Positions 16,534-25,688 of a DNA stretch of 64,000 bases are shown here, piece after piece. How positions within the stretch are numbered: position 1 is the first letter of the stretch; each line of letters starts with the position of its first letter. A program made the position numbers and the translations under genes. The notes below the pieces were generated by a model that was not told the origin of the DNA, did no database searches, and saw nothing but the letters and a program-made list of their open reading frames with translations. The DNA is from CAIYRG01 sp965247505 (GTDB lineage: Bacteria > Pseudomonadota > Alphaproteobacteria > Micropepsales > Micropepsaceae): NCBI GenBank assembly GCA_965247505.1, contig OZ252020.1, forward strand, positions 3,720,001 to 3,784,000, read 5' to 3'.

Positions 16534-18753
16534 CTAGAGGCGGAAAGTGTGTCCGATGCGTACGGACAATTGGGATCGCTGCGCCGTAAACCTGTTTCTT
16601 GAAATGATTGCACCTTGCCCGAAGGCAACGAAGAGCTCGCTCCCGGGGATGAACTCCCAACGGTAGCGCGCCAGGACGCCCAGATCACCGCTGATATTGT
16701 CCCATTGTGACTGTAAAGCGAGGCTCATGTCCGGGGTAAAATTCACGACCGCATCGGCCGTGAGGACGTGGATGTCTACCGAACCATCCGGTTGATCGAG
16801 CATCGTTAGTTCCCAACCCGCTTCAAGTATGAAAAAGGCGCTTGGGCGGTACCCAATTCCAACCTCAGTCGATATCGCATCGCCGTCATAAAGACTGCAG
16901 CACTCGAACCCTATCCCTATTGCGAACGGGCGGCTGTTAGATGTTGAAAATTCAACGCCGAAATTTGTCCAATGAGATCCCCCTTTGGGAACATTGATAT
17001 TGCCCGGCAGATCAAATGCCTCCAACACGTTTTCGTAGGCGTTGAACACTTCGATTTCAAATTCATTGTCTCTGACCGTGACAAGTTGAAAGAAGACTTG
17101 GTTCTCGCGTGTTTCTAGATTGTTGTTCAGGTCGGTGATGAATACGTTATCGCCGAAAATTTGCCATTCCTGGATCCAGGAATTCATGACCCGGCGCTGG
17201 TAGGAAATACCCGCTTGATAATACCGAATGCCGGGGCGATCCAAAAAGCCAAGCGCGGGTTCGAAGTGTTTGCCGATTTGCTTAAAGTTTAGTTCCCCAC
17301 CCCACGGCTCATTGGGAAAATTGAGCGCGATGCCAAACGAGTTGTCATCGCCGGCTGAGCTCGAAAAACTACGTTGGAAGAAAGCGTCTGCTTGAAATAT
17401 TTGATCTCCGAACATATCCGAATTTCGGTATTGGAAGTCTCCGCCCACTAATGTGTTGTCGGTGTCGCCGGTTGGATCGCCATTGGTGAAAATGAAACCC
17501 ATCTTAGATTCGTTAAAAAGCGGACGTGTAACACGGGCCACGGAAAGTACTTGTCCATCAGAGTCTGGAGTGTCGGCGGTAAGAACGCTCAACGCGCCGA
17601 TTCCGAACCCGGCATACTCACCGGACAGCTTTCCGCCGCCAATGATGCCGACTTGTTCGCGGTTCACCAGACCAATATTGCGCGAGAAGAAAGGTCTGCT
17701 ATTGTTGACGGCACGATCATTGCCGAATCCGCGTGCAAATCCCCTCCCGCCAAATTCAAACGTACCCGCATCTTGTAAAAAAAAGTCTCGGGTCTCGGGG
17801 AAAAACAGCGAAAACCGCGTTGTATTGATTTGCCGGGGATCTAGTGGTGCGTCGGAGAAGTCGGGATTTAAAGTCAACGTCCCCGTGAGCGCAGAAGTTA
17901 TTTTAAAGAACGCATTTGCACCGGCTGAGCCACTGATGCCGAAATCATCGCTTGCGACGTGCCAATCGCGCTTGGACTGCGTGACACCGTAAACTTGGAT
18001 GTCCAGCCCTAGTCCCTGACTGATGTTATTGATTCCGGTAAGCGTGCCGCCCTGACTGACATCCGTAAAATCAAGAGCGGGATTGCGGCTTGCCCAGTGT
18101 AGTTCTTCGTTACGCCGAGTGATGTCTCGCGCGATATCGAAACCCCAGTCGCTTTCACCTTCAGCATAGGAGAGGCTACGAAAGGGAACGGCGATCTCCG
18201 CAACCCAGCCATCGGTAACCCGCATAGTTCTGAGGGTCCAAATTGGATCCCATTCGTCAAGTTCGGTGCTGTTATTTAGAATGAGAGAGTCATTTCGTCC
18301 GCCCGAGGGGCTAAACTGAAAACTATAGGCGTTGCGCCGTGTAGGGCCCGGGTCTAGAAAGAAGCTGATATTGTCGCCGGTGAAAATCTCGCCATCGCGC
18401 GCCATCGACCGCACAACGATTAGTTCAGGTTCGCTGTCATAGGCGTAGACGTTCAAATAAAAATTGTTCTCATCGTACATGATACGTACAACAGTGCGCT
18501 CCGAGGGCGCTGCTCCGGGCACGGGATCAGTTTGCGCGAAGTCATCAATGATCGCGGCATTGGCCCAGATCGGATCCGAAAGATCGCCATCGATCGTCGG
18601 CGCCTGCGACGCCTCGATTCGCGGCGCCGCAACACTCGGTCTTGCGCCGGCTAGACCGACGGGTTGGGCCATGGAAGAAGAAGAGACGCAATCGCCAAGC
18701 AAAGCGACGAGTGAGACTAGGCTTGCCGTCAAGAAATTGTATTTATGCGACAA
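16534..18753 (-). CDS. DUF5916-like outer-membrane protein with CBM9-like domain (paralogue 2)
   Basis: 739 residues from a TTG at 18753. Signal peptide with likely cleavage after Ala29 (SSSMA-QP). Same architecture as the downstream paralogue: CBM9-like domain (APTIDGDLSDPIWANAAII, FYLNVYAYDSEPE, WVAEIAVPFRSLSY) and a barrel-like remainder containing FFPETRDFFLQDAGTFEF and ending IGHTFRL. The two proteins align along their whole length, so they arose by tandem duplication. The start codon is uncertain because no ribosome site is clear. Confidence 0.78.
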   Translation of the reverse strand: MSHKYNFLTASLVSLVALLGDCVSSSSMAQPVGLAGARPSVAAPRIEASQAPTIDGDLSDPIWANAAIIDDFAQTDPVPGAAPSERTVVRIMYDENNFYLNVYAYDSEPELIVVRSMARDGEIFTGDNISFFLDPGPTRRNAYSFQFSPSGGRNDSLILNNSTELDEWDPIWTLRTMRVTDGWVAEIAVPFRSLSYAEGESDWGFDIARDITRRNEELHWASRNPALDFTDVSQGGTLTGINNISQGLGLDIQVYGVTQSKRDWHVASDDFGISGSAGANAFFKITSALTGTLTLNPDFSDAPLDPRQINTTRFSLFFPETRDFFLQDAGTFEFGGRGFARGFGNDRAVNNSRPFFSRNIGLVNREQVGIIGGGKLSGEYAGFGIGALSVLTADTPDSDGQVLSVARVTRPLFNESKMGFIFTNGDPTGDTDNTLVGGDFQYRNSDMFGDQIFQADAFFQRSFSSSAGDDNSFGIALNFPNEPWGGELNFKQIGKHFEPALGFLDRPGIRYYQAGISYQRRVMNSWIQEWQIFGDNVFITDLNNNLETRENQVFFQLVTVRDNEFEIEVFNAYENVLEAFDLPGNINVPKGGSHWTNFGVEFSTSNSRPFAIGIGFECCSLYDGDAISTEVGIGYRPSAFFILEAGWELTMLDQPDGSVDIHVLTADAVVNFTPDMSLALQSQWDNISGDLGVLARYRWEFIPGSELFVAFGQGAIISRNRFTAQRSQLSVRIGHTFRL

Positions 18754-19300
18754 TAAGATGCTCGCTTGTGAGGGTGCGCTGTTACATGACGCGGGGATAT
18801 ACTCGAAGTGTGTCGGAAATCACGAAGGTTATGTTCAAATGTACCGACAGCACGCGCTGGGATACTAATATCGCGACGTCTGATCAAGAGTGGTTGAGAC
18901 TTGGGAAACGTGCCTTCAATCTCGGCACCCATTGCTCCGGTTTGGGGTCATCGACAAAACGGTGAAGAATAAGTTTTATCGAGCGCGAAGAGCCCGCACG
19001 TCAGCGTCTACTAGTGCCGGCATCGCGGTTTTTGGTTCGAGTTGATACGGCCGGGCGATCTGTGGATCGCGCTTTTTCGACATTTGAATAGTCAACACTG
19101 ATCGTTCTCGTAGCTGCCAAGCCTCACTGTTTTGGCAGTAAAGGTTGAGAATGGGGGAGAAGTCGGACGGTTAGGGTGTTTCTTCGCAAGGGCTGCTCCG
19201 AGCCGTGACGGTCCACCTGTCAGGAAATGGGTAGTGCCAGATCATTCAATTTTCCTAGTGTTTCTACCCAAATTTTGAACGCGGGCCTTATTGCTTTGCC
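18754..19300. other. Intergenic region without a supported gene
   Basis: This 547-base stretch separates the divergent DUF5916-like gene from rpsB. Short open frames here show no family signature, ribosome site or coding character. It should hold the promoter of the DUF5916-like pair on the minus strand, but I see no clear -35/-10 match. No tRNA, repeat or terminator was recognised. Confidence 0.5.
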
Positions 19301-19329
19301 TTGCGTGAATTGCCCGAACTCCCTATAAG
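19301..19329 (+). promoter_or_regulatory. Sigma-70-type promoter of the rpsB-tsf run
   Basis: -35 TTGCGT (19301-19306), 17-base spacer, -10 TATAAG (19324-19329). Spacing and match are good for a housekeeping promoter. Transcription would begin near 19336, giving a leader of about 120 bases before rpsB. Confidence 0.6.
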
Positions 19330-19334
19330 CGCGC

Positions 19335-19456
19335 CATCCCGCAGCGCGGGTTCGGAGGCTCTTCTCGGCTGAGGGAGCGTCCATCCGGTGTCCCGTTCGG
19401 CTCTGGCCGTCTGGATCACTCCCGCGCGAGGCTGAACCGGAAAACAGGAGTCTTAC
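19335..19456 (+). promoter_or_regulatory. Structured rpsB leader
   Basis: The leader contains nested complementary segments: CGGGTTC near the start with GAACCGG just before the ribosome site, and GGGAG...TCCA with TGGA...CTCCC inside. They could form one long stem-loop ending next to the ribosome site (ACAGGAGTC). Autoregulation of rpsB by S2 through its leader is known in other bacteria. Whether it acts here is inference. Confidence 0.35.
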
Positions 19457-20368
19457 ATGGCATTGCCAGAATTCGGTTTGCGTCAGCTACTTGAGGCTGG
19501 CGTTCACTTTGGACATCGTACCCAGCGCTGGAATCCGAAAATGGAATCCTATCTCTTCGGCGCGCGAAACGACATCCACATCATTGACCTTACGCAGACG
19601 GTGCCCCTGCTTCATCAAGCGCTGCTTGCAATGCGTGATGTCGTCGCCTCGGGTGGCCGAGTGCTCTTCGTCGGAACAAAGCGCCAGGCGAGCGAGCCGG
19701 TGGCAAATGCAGCCACCCGTTGCGCACAATATTTCGTCAATCATCGCTGGATGGGCGGCACATTGACTAACTGGCAGACGATCACGCGTTCGATTAAACG
19801 GCTAAGGACCCTCGAAGAAACGCTTTCGTCCGCACATACATCGGGTTTGAAGAAGAAGGAACTCCTCAAATTGATGCGCGAGCAGGAAAAACTTGAACGG
19901 GCGTTGGGTGGCATCAAAGACATGGGTGGTCTTCCCAGCATGCTCTTTGTGATCGACACTAACAAAGAAGCGATTGCAGTTGCCGAAGCACGTAAGCTCG
20001 GCATTCCCGTTGCAGCTGTGCTCGACTCCAATTCCGATCCTGACGGAATTACTTATCCCATTCCGGGCAATGACGATGCGTCACGCGCCATAGTGGTTTA
20101 CTGCGACATAGTTGCGCGCGCGATCATTGATGGGCTTTCGGAAAGTCAGCTTGCTGATGGTGTGGATGTCGGGGCGTCGGAAAGCGTACTCAAAGATCTG
20201 AGGGAGCCTGAACTCGCGCCCGAACCCGCGCCTGAACCCGCGCCCGAACCCGCGCCCGAACCCGCGCCCGAGCCAGTGCCCGAGCCCGTGCCCGAGCCTG
20301 CGCCTGAGGCAGTTCCCGTACCTGAACCTGCCGCTGAAGACGTGCAGCCCAGCCCGGCCACCAAATAA
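19457..20368 (+). CDS. rpsB: 30S ribosomal protein S2 with a Pro/Glu/Ala-rich tail
   Basis: 303 residues; S2 is normally about 240-260. The S2 core is clear (FGLRQLLEAGVHFGHRTQRWNPKM, FVGTKRQASEPV, NHRWMGGTLTNWQTI, PSMLFVIDTNKEAIAVAEARKLGIPV, IPGNDDASRAI). From about residue 250 the protein is an EPAP repeat encoded by a near-perfect 12-base repeat, ending EDVQPSPATK. The tail is probably disordered and could vary in length between strains. A GGAG ribosome site precedes the ATG. It is the first gene of the rpsB-tsf-pyrH-frr run. Confidence 0.96.
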   Translation: MALPEFGLRQLLEAGVHFGHRTQRWNPKMESYLFGARNDIHIIDLTQTVPLLHQALLAMRDVVASGGRVLFVGTKRQASEPVANAATRCAQYFVNHRWMGGTLTNWQTITRSIKRLRTLEETLSSAHTSGLKKKELLKLMREQEKLERALGGIKDMGGLPSMLFVIDTNKEAIAVAEARKLGIPVAAVLDSNSDPDGITYPIPGNDDASRAIVVYCDIVARAIIDGLSESQLADGVDVGASESVLKDLREPELAPEPAPEPAPEPAPEPAPEPVPEPVPEPAPEAVPVPEPAAEDVQPSPATK

Positions 20369-20419
20369 CGAAATACGATATTCTCGGCGCAATGCCCGAG
20401 GTCGAAACAAGGACAGCCA

Positions 20420-21343
20420 ATGACGAATATTTCCGCCAGCATGGTCAAAGAGCTGCGCGAGATGACCAGCGCAGGAATGATGGACTGCAAGAAAGCACTC
20501 ATTGAGACGAGTGGCGACATGGAGGCCTCGGTAGACCTATTGCGCACAAAAGGTCTGGCCAAAGCCGCGAAGAAGTCGGGTCGGACCGCTGCTGAAGGTT
20601 TGATAGGAGTTGCGACCGAAGAGGGCGTTGGCGCGCTGGTTGAAGTCAATTCGGAAACCGACTTTGTCGCGCGCAATCCGGAATTCCAAGCCTTTGCGAC
20701 AGCCTGTGCGACTCGTGCAGTGCAATGCAATGGTGACCAAGAGGCGCTGCTTGCAGCGCCTATGGAAAATGGCGCAACAGTCGCGGAGACGCTTTCCAAT
20801 CTCATTGCAAAGATCGGTGAGAATATGGCTGTTCGCGGCACGGCTGTCCTCTCAGCGTCGCCCGGTGTTGTCGCTAGCTATGTCCATAACGCCGTGGCGC
20901 CAGGGCTTGGGAAGATCGGCGTTCTGATCGCGCTTCAATCATCTGCCGATGGTGACAAGCTAAACGCGCTCGGAAAGCAGCTGGCCATGCATGTTGCTGC
21001 GACGAGCCCCTTGGCGCTGGATGTTGCGTCGCTTGATCAGGACGTGGTTGCACGCGAGCGTGCTATCTTTGCGGAGCAGGCGCGAGAGTCAGGTAAGCCT
21101 GAAAATGTTGTAGAGAAAATGATCGAAGGCCGACTGCGTAAGTTTTACGAAGAATCGGTTTTCCTTTCCCAGATGTTCGTCATCGATGGCGAGACGAGGA
21201 TCGCAAAGGTGCTTGAAAACGCAAGCAAGGAGTTCGGCGCCTCTGTCGAAATCGTTGGCTATTTGCGATTTGCCGTTGGTGAGGGAATCGATAAGCCAAC
21301 CGAGGACTTCGCGGCCGAAGTGAGCTCGGTTGCTGGAAACTGA
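20420..21343 (+). CDS. tsf: Elongation factor Ts
   Basis: 307 residues. EF-Ts exchanges GDP for GTP on EF-Tu. The N-terminal UBA-like domain is intact (MVKELREMTSAGMMDCKKAL), followed by the TDFVARN motif (VNSETDFVARNPEF) that contacts EF-Tu, and the two core subdomains (GVVASYVHN, AMHVAATSPLALD). It lies 51 bases after rpsB, in the order conserved across bacteria. Confidence 0.96.
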   Translation: MTNISASMVKELREMTSAGMMDCKKALIETSGDMEASVDLLRTKGLAKAAKKSGRTAAEGLIGVATEEGVGALVEVNSETDFVARNPEFQAFATACATRAVQCNGDQEALLAAPMENGATVAETLSNLIAKIGENMAVRGTAVLSASPGVVASYVHNAVAPGLGKIGVLIALQSSADGDKLNALGKQLAMHVAATSPLALDVASLDQDVVARERAIFAEQARESGKPENVVEKMIEGRLRKFYEESVFLSQMFVIDGETRIAKVLENASKEFGASVEIVGYLRFAVGEGIDKPTEDFAAEVSSVAGN

Positions 21344-21370
21344 GGCCATTTCCCCTCGCGAGGATTATCC

Positions 21371-22090
21371 ATGGAGAACAACCCCAAATACCGCCGGGTA
21401 CTTTTAAAGATCTCAGGCGAAGCGTTGATGGGGGATCAAGCCTTCGGAATCGATGGCACGACCGTCGAACGAATTGCTTCGGATGTTAAGGAGGCCACGC
21501 TAGCGGGCGTCCAAATATGCCTGGTGGTCGGTGGCGGGAATATTTTCCGCGGACTTTCGGGTGCGGCGAAGGGAATTGAGCGTGCAACGGCCGATTATAT
21601 GGGCATGCTCGCCACGGTCATGAATGCACTTGCGCTTCAGGCGGTCTTAGAGCGCGCGGGGCTTCCTGTGCGGGTTCAATCGGCGATTCCCATGAGATCG
21701 GTTTGCGAGCCGTATATTCGGCGTAAGGCCATCCGCCATATGGAGAGGGGGCGGGCTGTTGTATTTGCTGCGGGAACGGGGAACCCATTTTTTACCACCG
21801 ACACTGCCGCTGCGCTGAGGGCGACCGAGATGGGCTGCGATGCCATGCTCAAGGCGACTCAGGTCGATGGGGTCTACAGCGAGGACCCGAAGGCAAATCC
21901 AGCTGCGAAAAGATACGAGAAACTGACATATCTTGACGTTTTGTCACGTGATCTCAAGGTGATGGACGCGTCGGCTATCTCGCTTTCGCGTGAAAACAAG
22001 ATTCCGATTATCGTCTTTTCCATTAAAGAAAAGGGTATGCTCTCGGCTGTATTGAACGGCGAGGGCCGTTGTACTGTGATCAGCGAGTAA
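21371..22090 (+). CDS. pyrH: UMP kinase
   Basis: 239 residues. It phosphorylates UMP to UDP with ATP. Amino-acid-kinase fold motifs: RVLLKISGEALMGDQ at the N-terminus, VVGGGNIFRG, ATVMNALALQAVLE, AAGTGNPFFTTDTAAALRA and DGVYSEDPK. It follows tsf by 27 bases with AGGA upstream of the ATG, and is part of the translation/nucleotide run. Confidence 0.96.
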   Translation: MENNPKYRRVLLKISGEALMGDQAFGIDGTTVERIASDVKEATLAGVQICLVVGGGNIFRGLSGAAKGIERATADYMGMLATVMNALALQAVLERAGLPVRVQSAIPMRSVCEPYIRRKAIRHMERGRAVVFAAGTGNPFFTTDTAAALRATEMGCDAMLKATQVDGVYSEDPKANPAAKRYEKLTYLDVLSRDLKVMDASAISLSRENKIPIIVFSIKEKGMLSAVLNGEGRCTVISE

Positions 22091-22145
22091 TCTGGGTTGG
22101 GAATAGGAAAGCCTGAAATGGCCACAATTTTGCCAGGAGGATTCC

Positions 22146-22712
22146 ATGGCTGCTCCACAACAGTTCGATAAAGACGAATTAGCGCGCCGTATGAGCGGCG
22201 CCGTTGCTACTCTGAAGTCCGAGTTTTCGGGGTTAAGGACCGGTCGTGCTTCGCCGGCACTTCTCGATCCCGTCAGCGTGGACGCATATGGAAGCGCGAT
22301 GCCGGTTGGCCAAGTGGGTACGGTGAGTACGCCGGAGCCGCGTCTTCTCACTGTGCAGGTGTGGGACAAAGGATTGGTGAAATCCGTCGACAAGGCGATA
22401 CGTGATGCCGGCCTTGGCTTAAATCCGCAAATGGACGGTCAGTTGCTCCGCATTCCGATTCCCGAATTAAACGAAGAACGTCGGCGGGAAATGGTCAAAT
22501 TGGCTGGAAAATATTCCGAACAAGCGCGCGTTGCTGTGCGCAACGTTAGGCGCGACGGTATGGACCATCTGAAAAAATTGGAAAAGGCCCATGCCATCGG
22601 CAAAGACGAGCACCACACCCTCGCCGATGAATTGCAGAAAGTGACCGATAATTACGTGCAGAAAATCGACGCGGCCCTTCAAACGAAGGACCAAGAGATC
22701 ATGCAAGTTTAG
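22146..22712 (+). CDS. frr: Ribosome recycling factor
   Basis: 188 residues, the normal length. It splits post-termination ribosomes together with EF-G. The three-helix-bundle signature is present: LRTGRASPALLDPVSVDAYGS, NEERRREMVKLAGKYSEQAR, VRNVRRDGMDHLKKLE, KVTDNYVQKIDAAL. Ribosome site CCAGGAGG lies before the ATG. It is followed 49 bases later by uppS, as in most alphaproteobacteria. Confidence 0.96.
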   Translation: MAAPQQFDKDELARRMSGAVATLKSEFSGLRTGRASPALLDPVSVDAYGSAMPVGQVGTVSTPEPRLLTVQVWDKGLVKSVDKAIRDAGLGLNPQMDGQLLRIPIPELNEERRREMVKLAGKYSEQARVAVRNVRRDGMDHLKKLEKAHAIGKDEHHTLADELQKVTDNYVQKIDAALQTKDQEIMQV

Positions 22713-22761
22713 TTGTCAGGGACGCCAGATATAGACGTGTGGATTTGGAGGAACAAGAGTA

Positions 22762-23577
22762 TTGGCTAACTCCGACGAACAGACGAAGCAGTCGGTTGCG
22801 GTTGCGAAGACCACGCCCAAGCATGTGGCCATTATTATGGATGGTAATGGACGCTGGGCGAAAAAACGGCTGTTTCCTAGAGAGGCTGGCCATGTAAAGG
22901 GAATTGCCGTGCTTCGGCAAACTGTGGCGGCCGCGCGCGAACTCGGCATCTCCTATCTAACCGTTTATGCCTTTTCGACTGAGAATTGGGAACGTCCGCA
23001 AAGCGAAGTCCTATCGCTCATGGGCCTTTTCCGGCGCTTTTTTAACGCCGACATGAAGCGACTCCAGAAGGAGAACGTTCGCGTAAGGTTCATCGGTCAG
23101 AGGGAAGGACTCGATCGCGACATTGCGGGCTTGATCGATCAAGCAGAGCAAATGACCGAGGCGAATACTGGGCTCAATTTTACCGTAGCGTTCAACTATG
23201 GCGCTCGTGAGGAAATGGTAATCGCGGCGCAATCGCTGGCGCGCGATGCCGCAACCGGGCGGCTCAATCCCGCGACGATTGGCGAAAACATGTTCTCGCA
23301 TCGGCTCCAGACGGCAGGGTTTCCGGATGTTGATCTCGTTGTTCGCGCGGGCGGGGAAAAGCGAACCAGCAATTTTCTGTTATGGCAGACTGCCTACGCG
23401 GAATTCGTTTTCCTGGACGTGTTGTGGCCGGATTTCGCGAAAGCTCACCTCGAGGCTGCGCTGCTTGAATATGCCGGTCGCAATCGGCGCTTTGGGCGGC
23501 TACCACCGGAAGACATAGACGCGCAGTCCGAGGGTGGCGGGAGTAAGCGGTCGGCGCAGAAGACGGCTTCCTCGTGA
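22762..23577 (+). CDS. uppS: Di-trans,poly-cis-undecaprenyl diphosphate synthase
   Basis: 271 residues, with a TTG start at 22762 behind TTGGAGG. It condenses isopentenyl diphosphate units onto farnesyl diphosphate to give the C55 lipid carrier for peptidoglycan and O-antigen. The catalytic motif is HVAIIMDGNGRWAKKR, followed by GHVKG, YAFSTENWERP, NFTVAFNYGAREE and VVRAGGEKRTSNFLLWQ. It has a short, Ser/Lys-rich tail. The stop overlaps the cdsA GTG start. Confidence 0.95.
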   Translation: MANSDEQTKQSVAVAKTTPKHVAIIMDGNGRWAKKRLFPREAGHVKGIAVLRQTVAAARELGISYLTVYAFSTENWERPQSEVLSLMGLFRRFFNADMKRLQKENVRVRFIGQREGLDRDIAGLIDQAEQMTEANTGLNFTVAFNYGAREEMVIAAQSLARDAATGRLNPATIGENMFSHRLQTAGFPDVDLVVRAGGEKRTSNFLLWQTAYAEFVFLDVLWPDFAKAHLEAALLEYAGRNRRFGRLPPEDIDAQSEGGGSKRSAQKTASS

Positions 23578-24425
23578 GCGAAATGCAGTCGGCGCCAACC
23601 CCTTCCTTGGAACTTCGCATGCGTGTGGTGTCCGGTGCGGTGCTGATCGCTGCTGTTGTTCTCGCTGTTGTTGGGGGTTCGCTGATATTCGCTTTACTTA
23701 TAGCGGTTGGTGCGATTGCAGCGCTTCATGAGTGGCATCGTCTGGTCAATGGTGGAAACGCAGCATGGGAAGCAGTTCCTGCTGCGCTTACAATGGTTGT
23801 AGTCGTTTGGTTGGTGCTTTCGGATTTCGCCCCGGTGTGGTGCCTAGTGGTTTTGATTTTGGGCGCCGGAATCGCAGCGCTTGTTGCCGCAAGGCGTGGA
23901 ACTTGGGTGCTTTGGCACGCGGTTGGCGTGGTCTATATCGGCATCGCGGTGTTTGCTCTGATGATGATGCGCGAGAGCATGGTTTATGCCGACTTTATAG
24001 ATGGGCGCTTGATTGTTGGCGGTGTGTTTGCAGCCGTATGGGCGGCCGATACGGGCGCTTTGTTTGTCGGGCGATTGCTTGGCGGTCCAAGACTCGCACC
24101 GCAGCTTTCGCCGAAGAAGACGTGGGCCGGGCTACTTGGCGGCATTATTTTGGCGGGGCTAGCAGAACTTATTTATGTCGCCATATTCGGTGGCCCGATT
24201 TGGCTTGGCGGCCTGTTCGGGGTTTTTCTGGGCGTTGCTGCGAATTGTGGTGACCTTTTTGAATCTTGGGTCAAGCGCGTGTTTCAAACCAAAAACTCCG
24301 GAAATCTAATACCGGGTCATGGCGGAATGCTGGACCGCGTCGACAGCCTATTATTTGCAGCTCCTGCCGCTGCGGCCTTTCTTGTAATTTTGGGCGATGG
24401 CTCACTTTTCGGGGCGAACTCTTGA
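23574..24425 (+). CDS. cdsA: Phosphatidate cytidylyltransferase
   Basis: 283 residues, GTG start overlapping the uppS stop. An integral membrane enzyme with about eight helices that makes CDP-diacylglycerol from phosphatidate and CTP. The C-terminal signature reads WVKRVFQTKNSGNLIPGHGGMLDRVDS within two stretches (KRVFQTKNSGNLIPG; HGGMLDRVDS). The usual KDS is KNS here, an Asp-to-Asn change at a conserved position that deserves a check. SPKKTWAG is also present. It is part of the envelope run with uppS and dxr. Confidence 0.92.
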   Translation: MSEMQSAPTPSLELRMRVVSGAVLIAAVVLAVVGGSLIFALLIAVGAIAALHEWHRLVNGGNAAWEAVPAALTMVVVVWLVLSDFAPVWCLVVLILGAGIAALVAARRGTWVLWHAVGVVYIGIAVFALMMMRESMVYADFIDGRLIVGGVFAAVWAADTGALFVGRLLGGPRLAPQLSPKKTWAGLLGGIILAGLAELIYVAIFGGPIWLGGLFGVFLGVAANCGDLFESWVKRVFQTKNSGNLIPGHGGMLDRVDSLLFAAPAAAAFLVILGDGSLFGANS

Positions 24426-25663
24426 CGTTGGTCAGCCGGAAACCCTTGGGAGCGGATACTGACCTGGCGACCGTACACGCCCGGCGAATTTCCATTTTAG
24501 GAAGCACCGGGACCATCGGTGTTGCAACTCTCGACATCATTCGCGCCGTGCGGGCCCAGTTTGGTGCCGATGTTTTTCCAATCGAGGCGCTTAGCGCGCA
24601 GCGTAATATCAAACGGCTAGTTGAACAGGCGCAGGAGTTTCATCCGCGCGCAGTTGCGATTGGTGATCCAAGTTTTCGTGATGATCTCAAAGACGCGTTG
24701 GCCGGCAGTGACATTGAGGTCATGGCCGGTGCGGATGGAATAGTTGAAGCCGCCGAGAGACCGTCTCAAATGGTCATGGCGGCGATAGTGGGAGTGGCTG
24801 GATTGGCGCCGACGCTCGCCGCAGTCCGGAGAGGCGCGATCGTTGCGCTCGCAAATAAGGAATGTGTAGTCGCAGCGGGCAATGTGATGCGCCTTATGTC
24901 GGCGAAGTCCGGGGCAATTCTTGTTCCCGTTGATTCGGAACACAATGCGGCTTTTCAGGTTCTAGATTTTACAAACGCGGATGCGATTGAAAAACTTACT
25001 CTGACGGCATCGGGCGGACCTTTCCGAACTTGGTCGTTGGACCAAATGGCGGTGGCAACGCCGGAACAAGCAGTATCCCATCCGAATTGGAGTATGGGTG
25101 CGAAGATCTCAGTCGATAGCGCTACATTGATGAACAAGGGACTAGAGCTTATCGAAGCGCAGATGTTGTTCGGCTTGACGCCGGAGCAACTCGATATCGT
25201 GATTCATCCTCAATCATTGGTGCATTGCCTCGTGAGCTACTCGGATGGGGCGGTGCTGGCTCATCTGTCAGCCCCCGATATGTGTACGCCGATAGCATAT
25301 GCTCTTGGGTGGCCCCGGCGCCTTCCAGCTCCTTCGCGTCGCTTGGATATCACCGATTTAATGTCCTTAACGTTCGAAAGGCCTGATTTTAGACGATTTC
25401 CTTGCTTTGAATTGGCGCGCGCCTGCTTGCAGATCGGTGGACCGGCCCCTACCATCCTCAACGCCGCGAACGAAGTGGCTGTCGAGCGGTTTTTGGCTCG
25501 TAAGCTCGGTTTTCTTGGTATTGCTAGCACGGTGGAGCGTACTCTAGACATGTTGCAGCGGGAGACGCGTGGGGCTGCCCCGGCGACCTTGGAAGAAGTA
25601 TTGGCGCTTGACGCCCTTTCACGGGATGCGGCCCGCGAAGTTTGTGCAATAGAGGCGGCTTAG
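24422..25663 (+). CDS. dxr: 1-deoxy-D-xylulose 5-phosphate reductoisomerase
   Basis: 413 residues from a TTG at 24422 that overlaps the cdsA stop; TTG at 24428 is an alternative. It catalyses the first committed step of the MEP isoprenoid pathway (DXP to MEP with NADPH), feeding uppS. NADPH-binding start ISILGSTGTIGVATLDI, then ALANKECVVAAGN, PVDSEHNAAFQ (metal ligands Asp and Glu), ASGGPFRTW, VDSATLMNKGLELIEA and NAANEVAVERFL. Confidence 0.94.
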   Translation: MTLVSRKPLGADTDLATVHARRISILGSTGTIGVATLDIIRAVRAQFGADVFPIEALSAQRNIKRLVEQAQEFHPRAVAIGDPSFRDDLKDALAGSDIEVMAGADGIVEAAERPSQMVMAAIVGVAGLAPTLAAVRRGAIVALANKECVVAAGNVMRLMSAKSGAILVPVDSEHNAAFQVLDFTNADAIEKLTLTASGGPFRTWSLDQMAVATPEQAVSHPNWSMGAKISVDSATLMNKGLELIEAQMLFGLTPEQLDIVIHPQSLVHCLVSYSDGAVLAHLSAPDMCTPIAYALGWPRRLPAPSRRLDITDLMSLTFERPDFRRFPCFELARACLQIGGPAPTILNAANEVAVERFLARKLGFLGIASTVERTLDMLQRETRGAAPATLEEVLALDALSRDAAREVCAIEAA

Positions 25664-25688
25664 GGGCCGACCATTTTTGGGAGTTTTT

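Noticed and set aside
18464..18965. Plus-strand frames overlapping the start of the DUF5916-like gene
   Set aside because: Antisense to the coding region, with no signature or ribosome site.
20210..20290. Short regular repeats that could suggest a CRISPR
   Set aside because: 12-base coding repeats without spacers inside rpsB.
20146..20841. Long minus-strand frame rich in Gly/Ser/Ala over rpsB and tsf
   Set aside because: It is antisense to two certain genes; its repeats mirror the EPAP tail.
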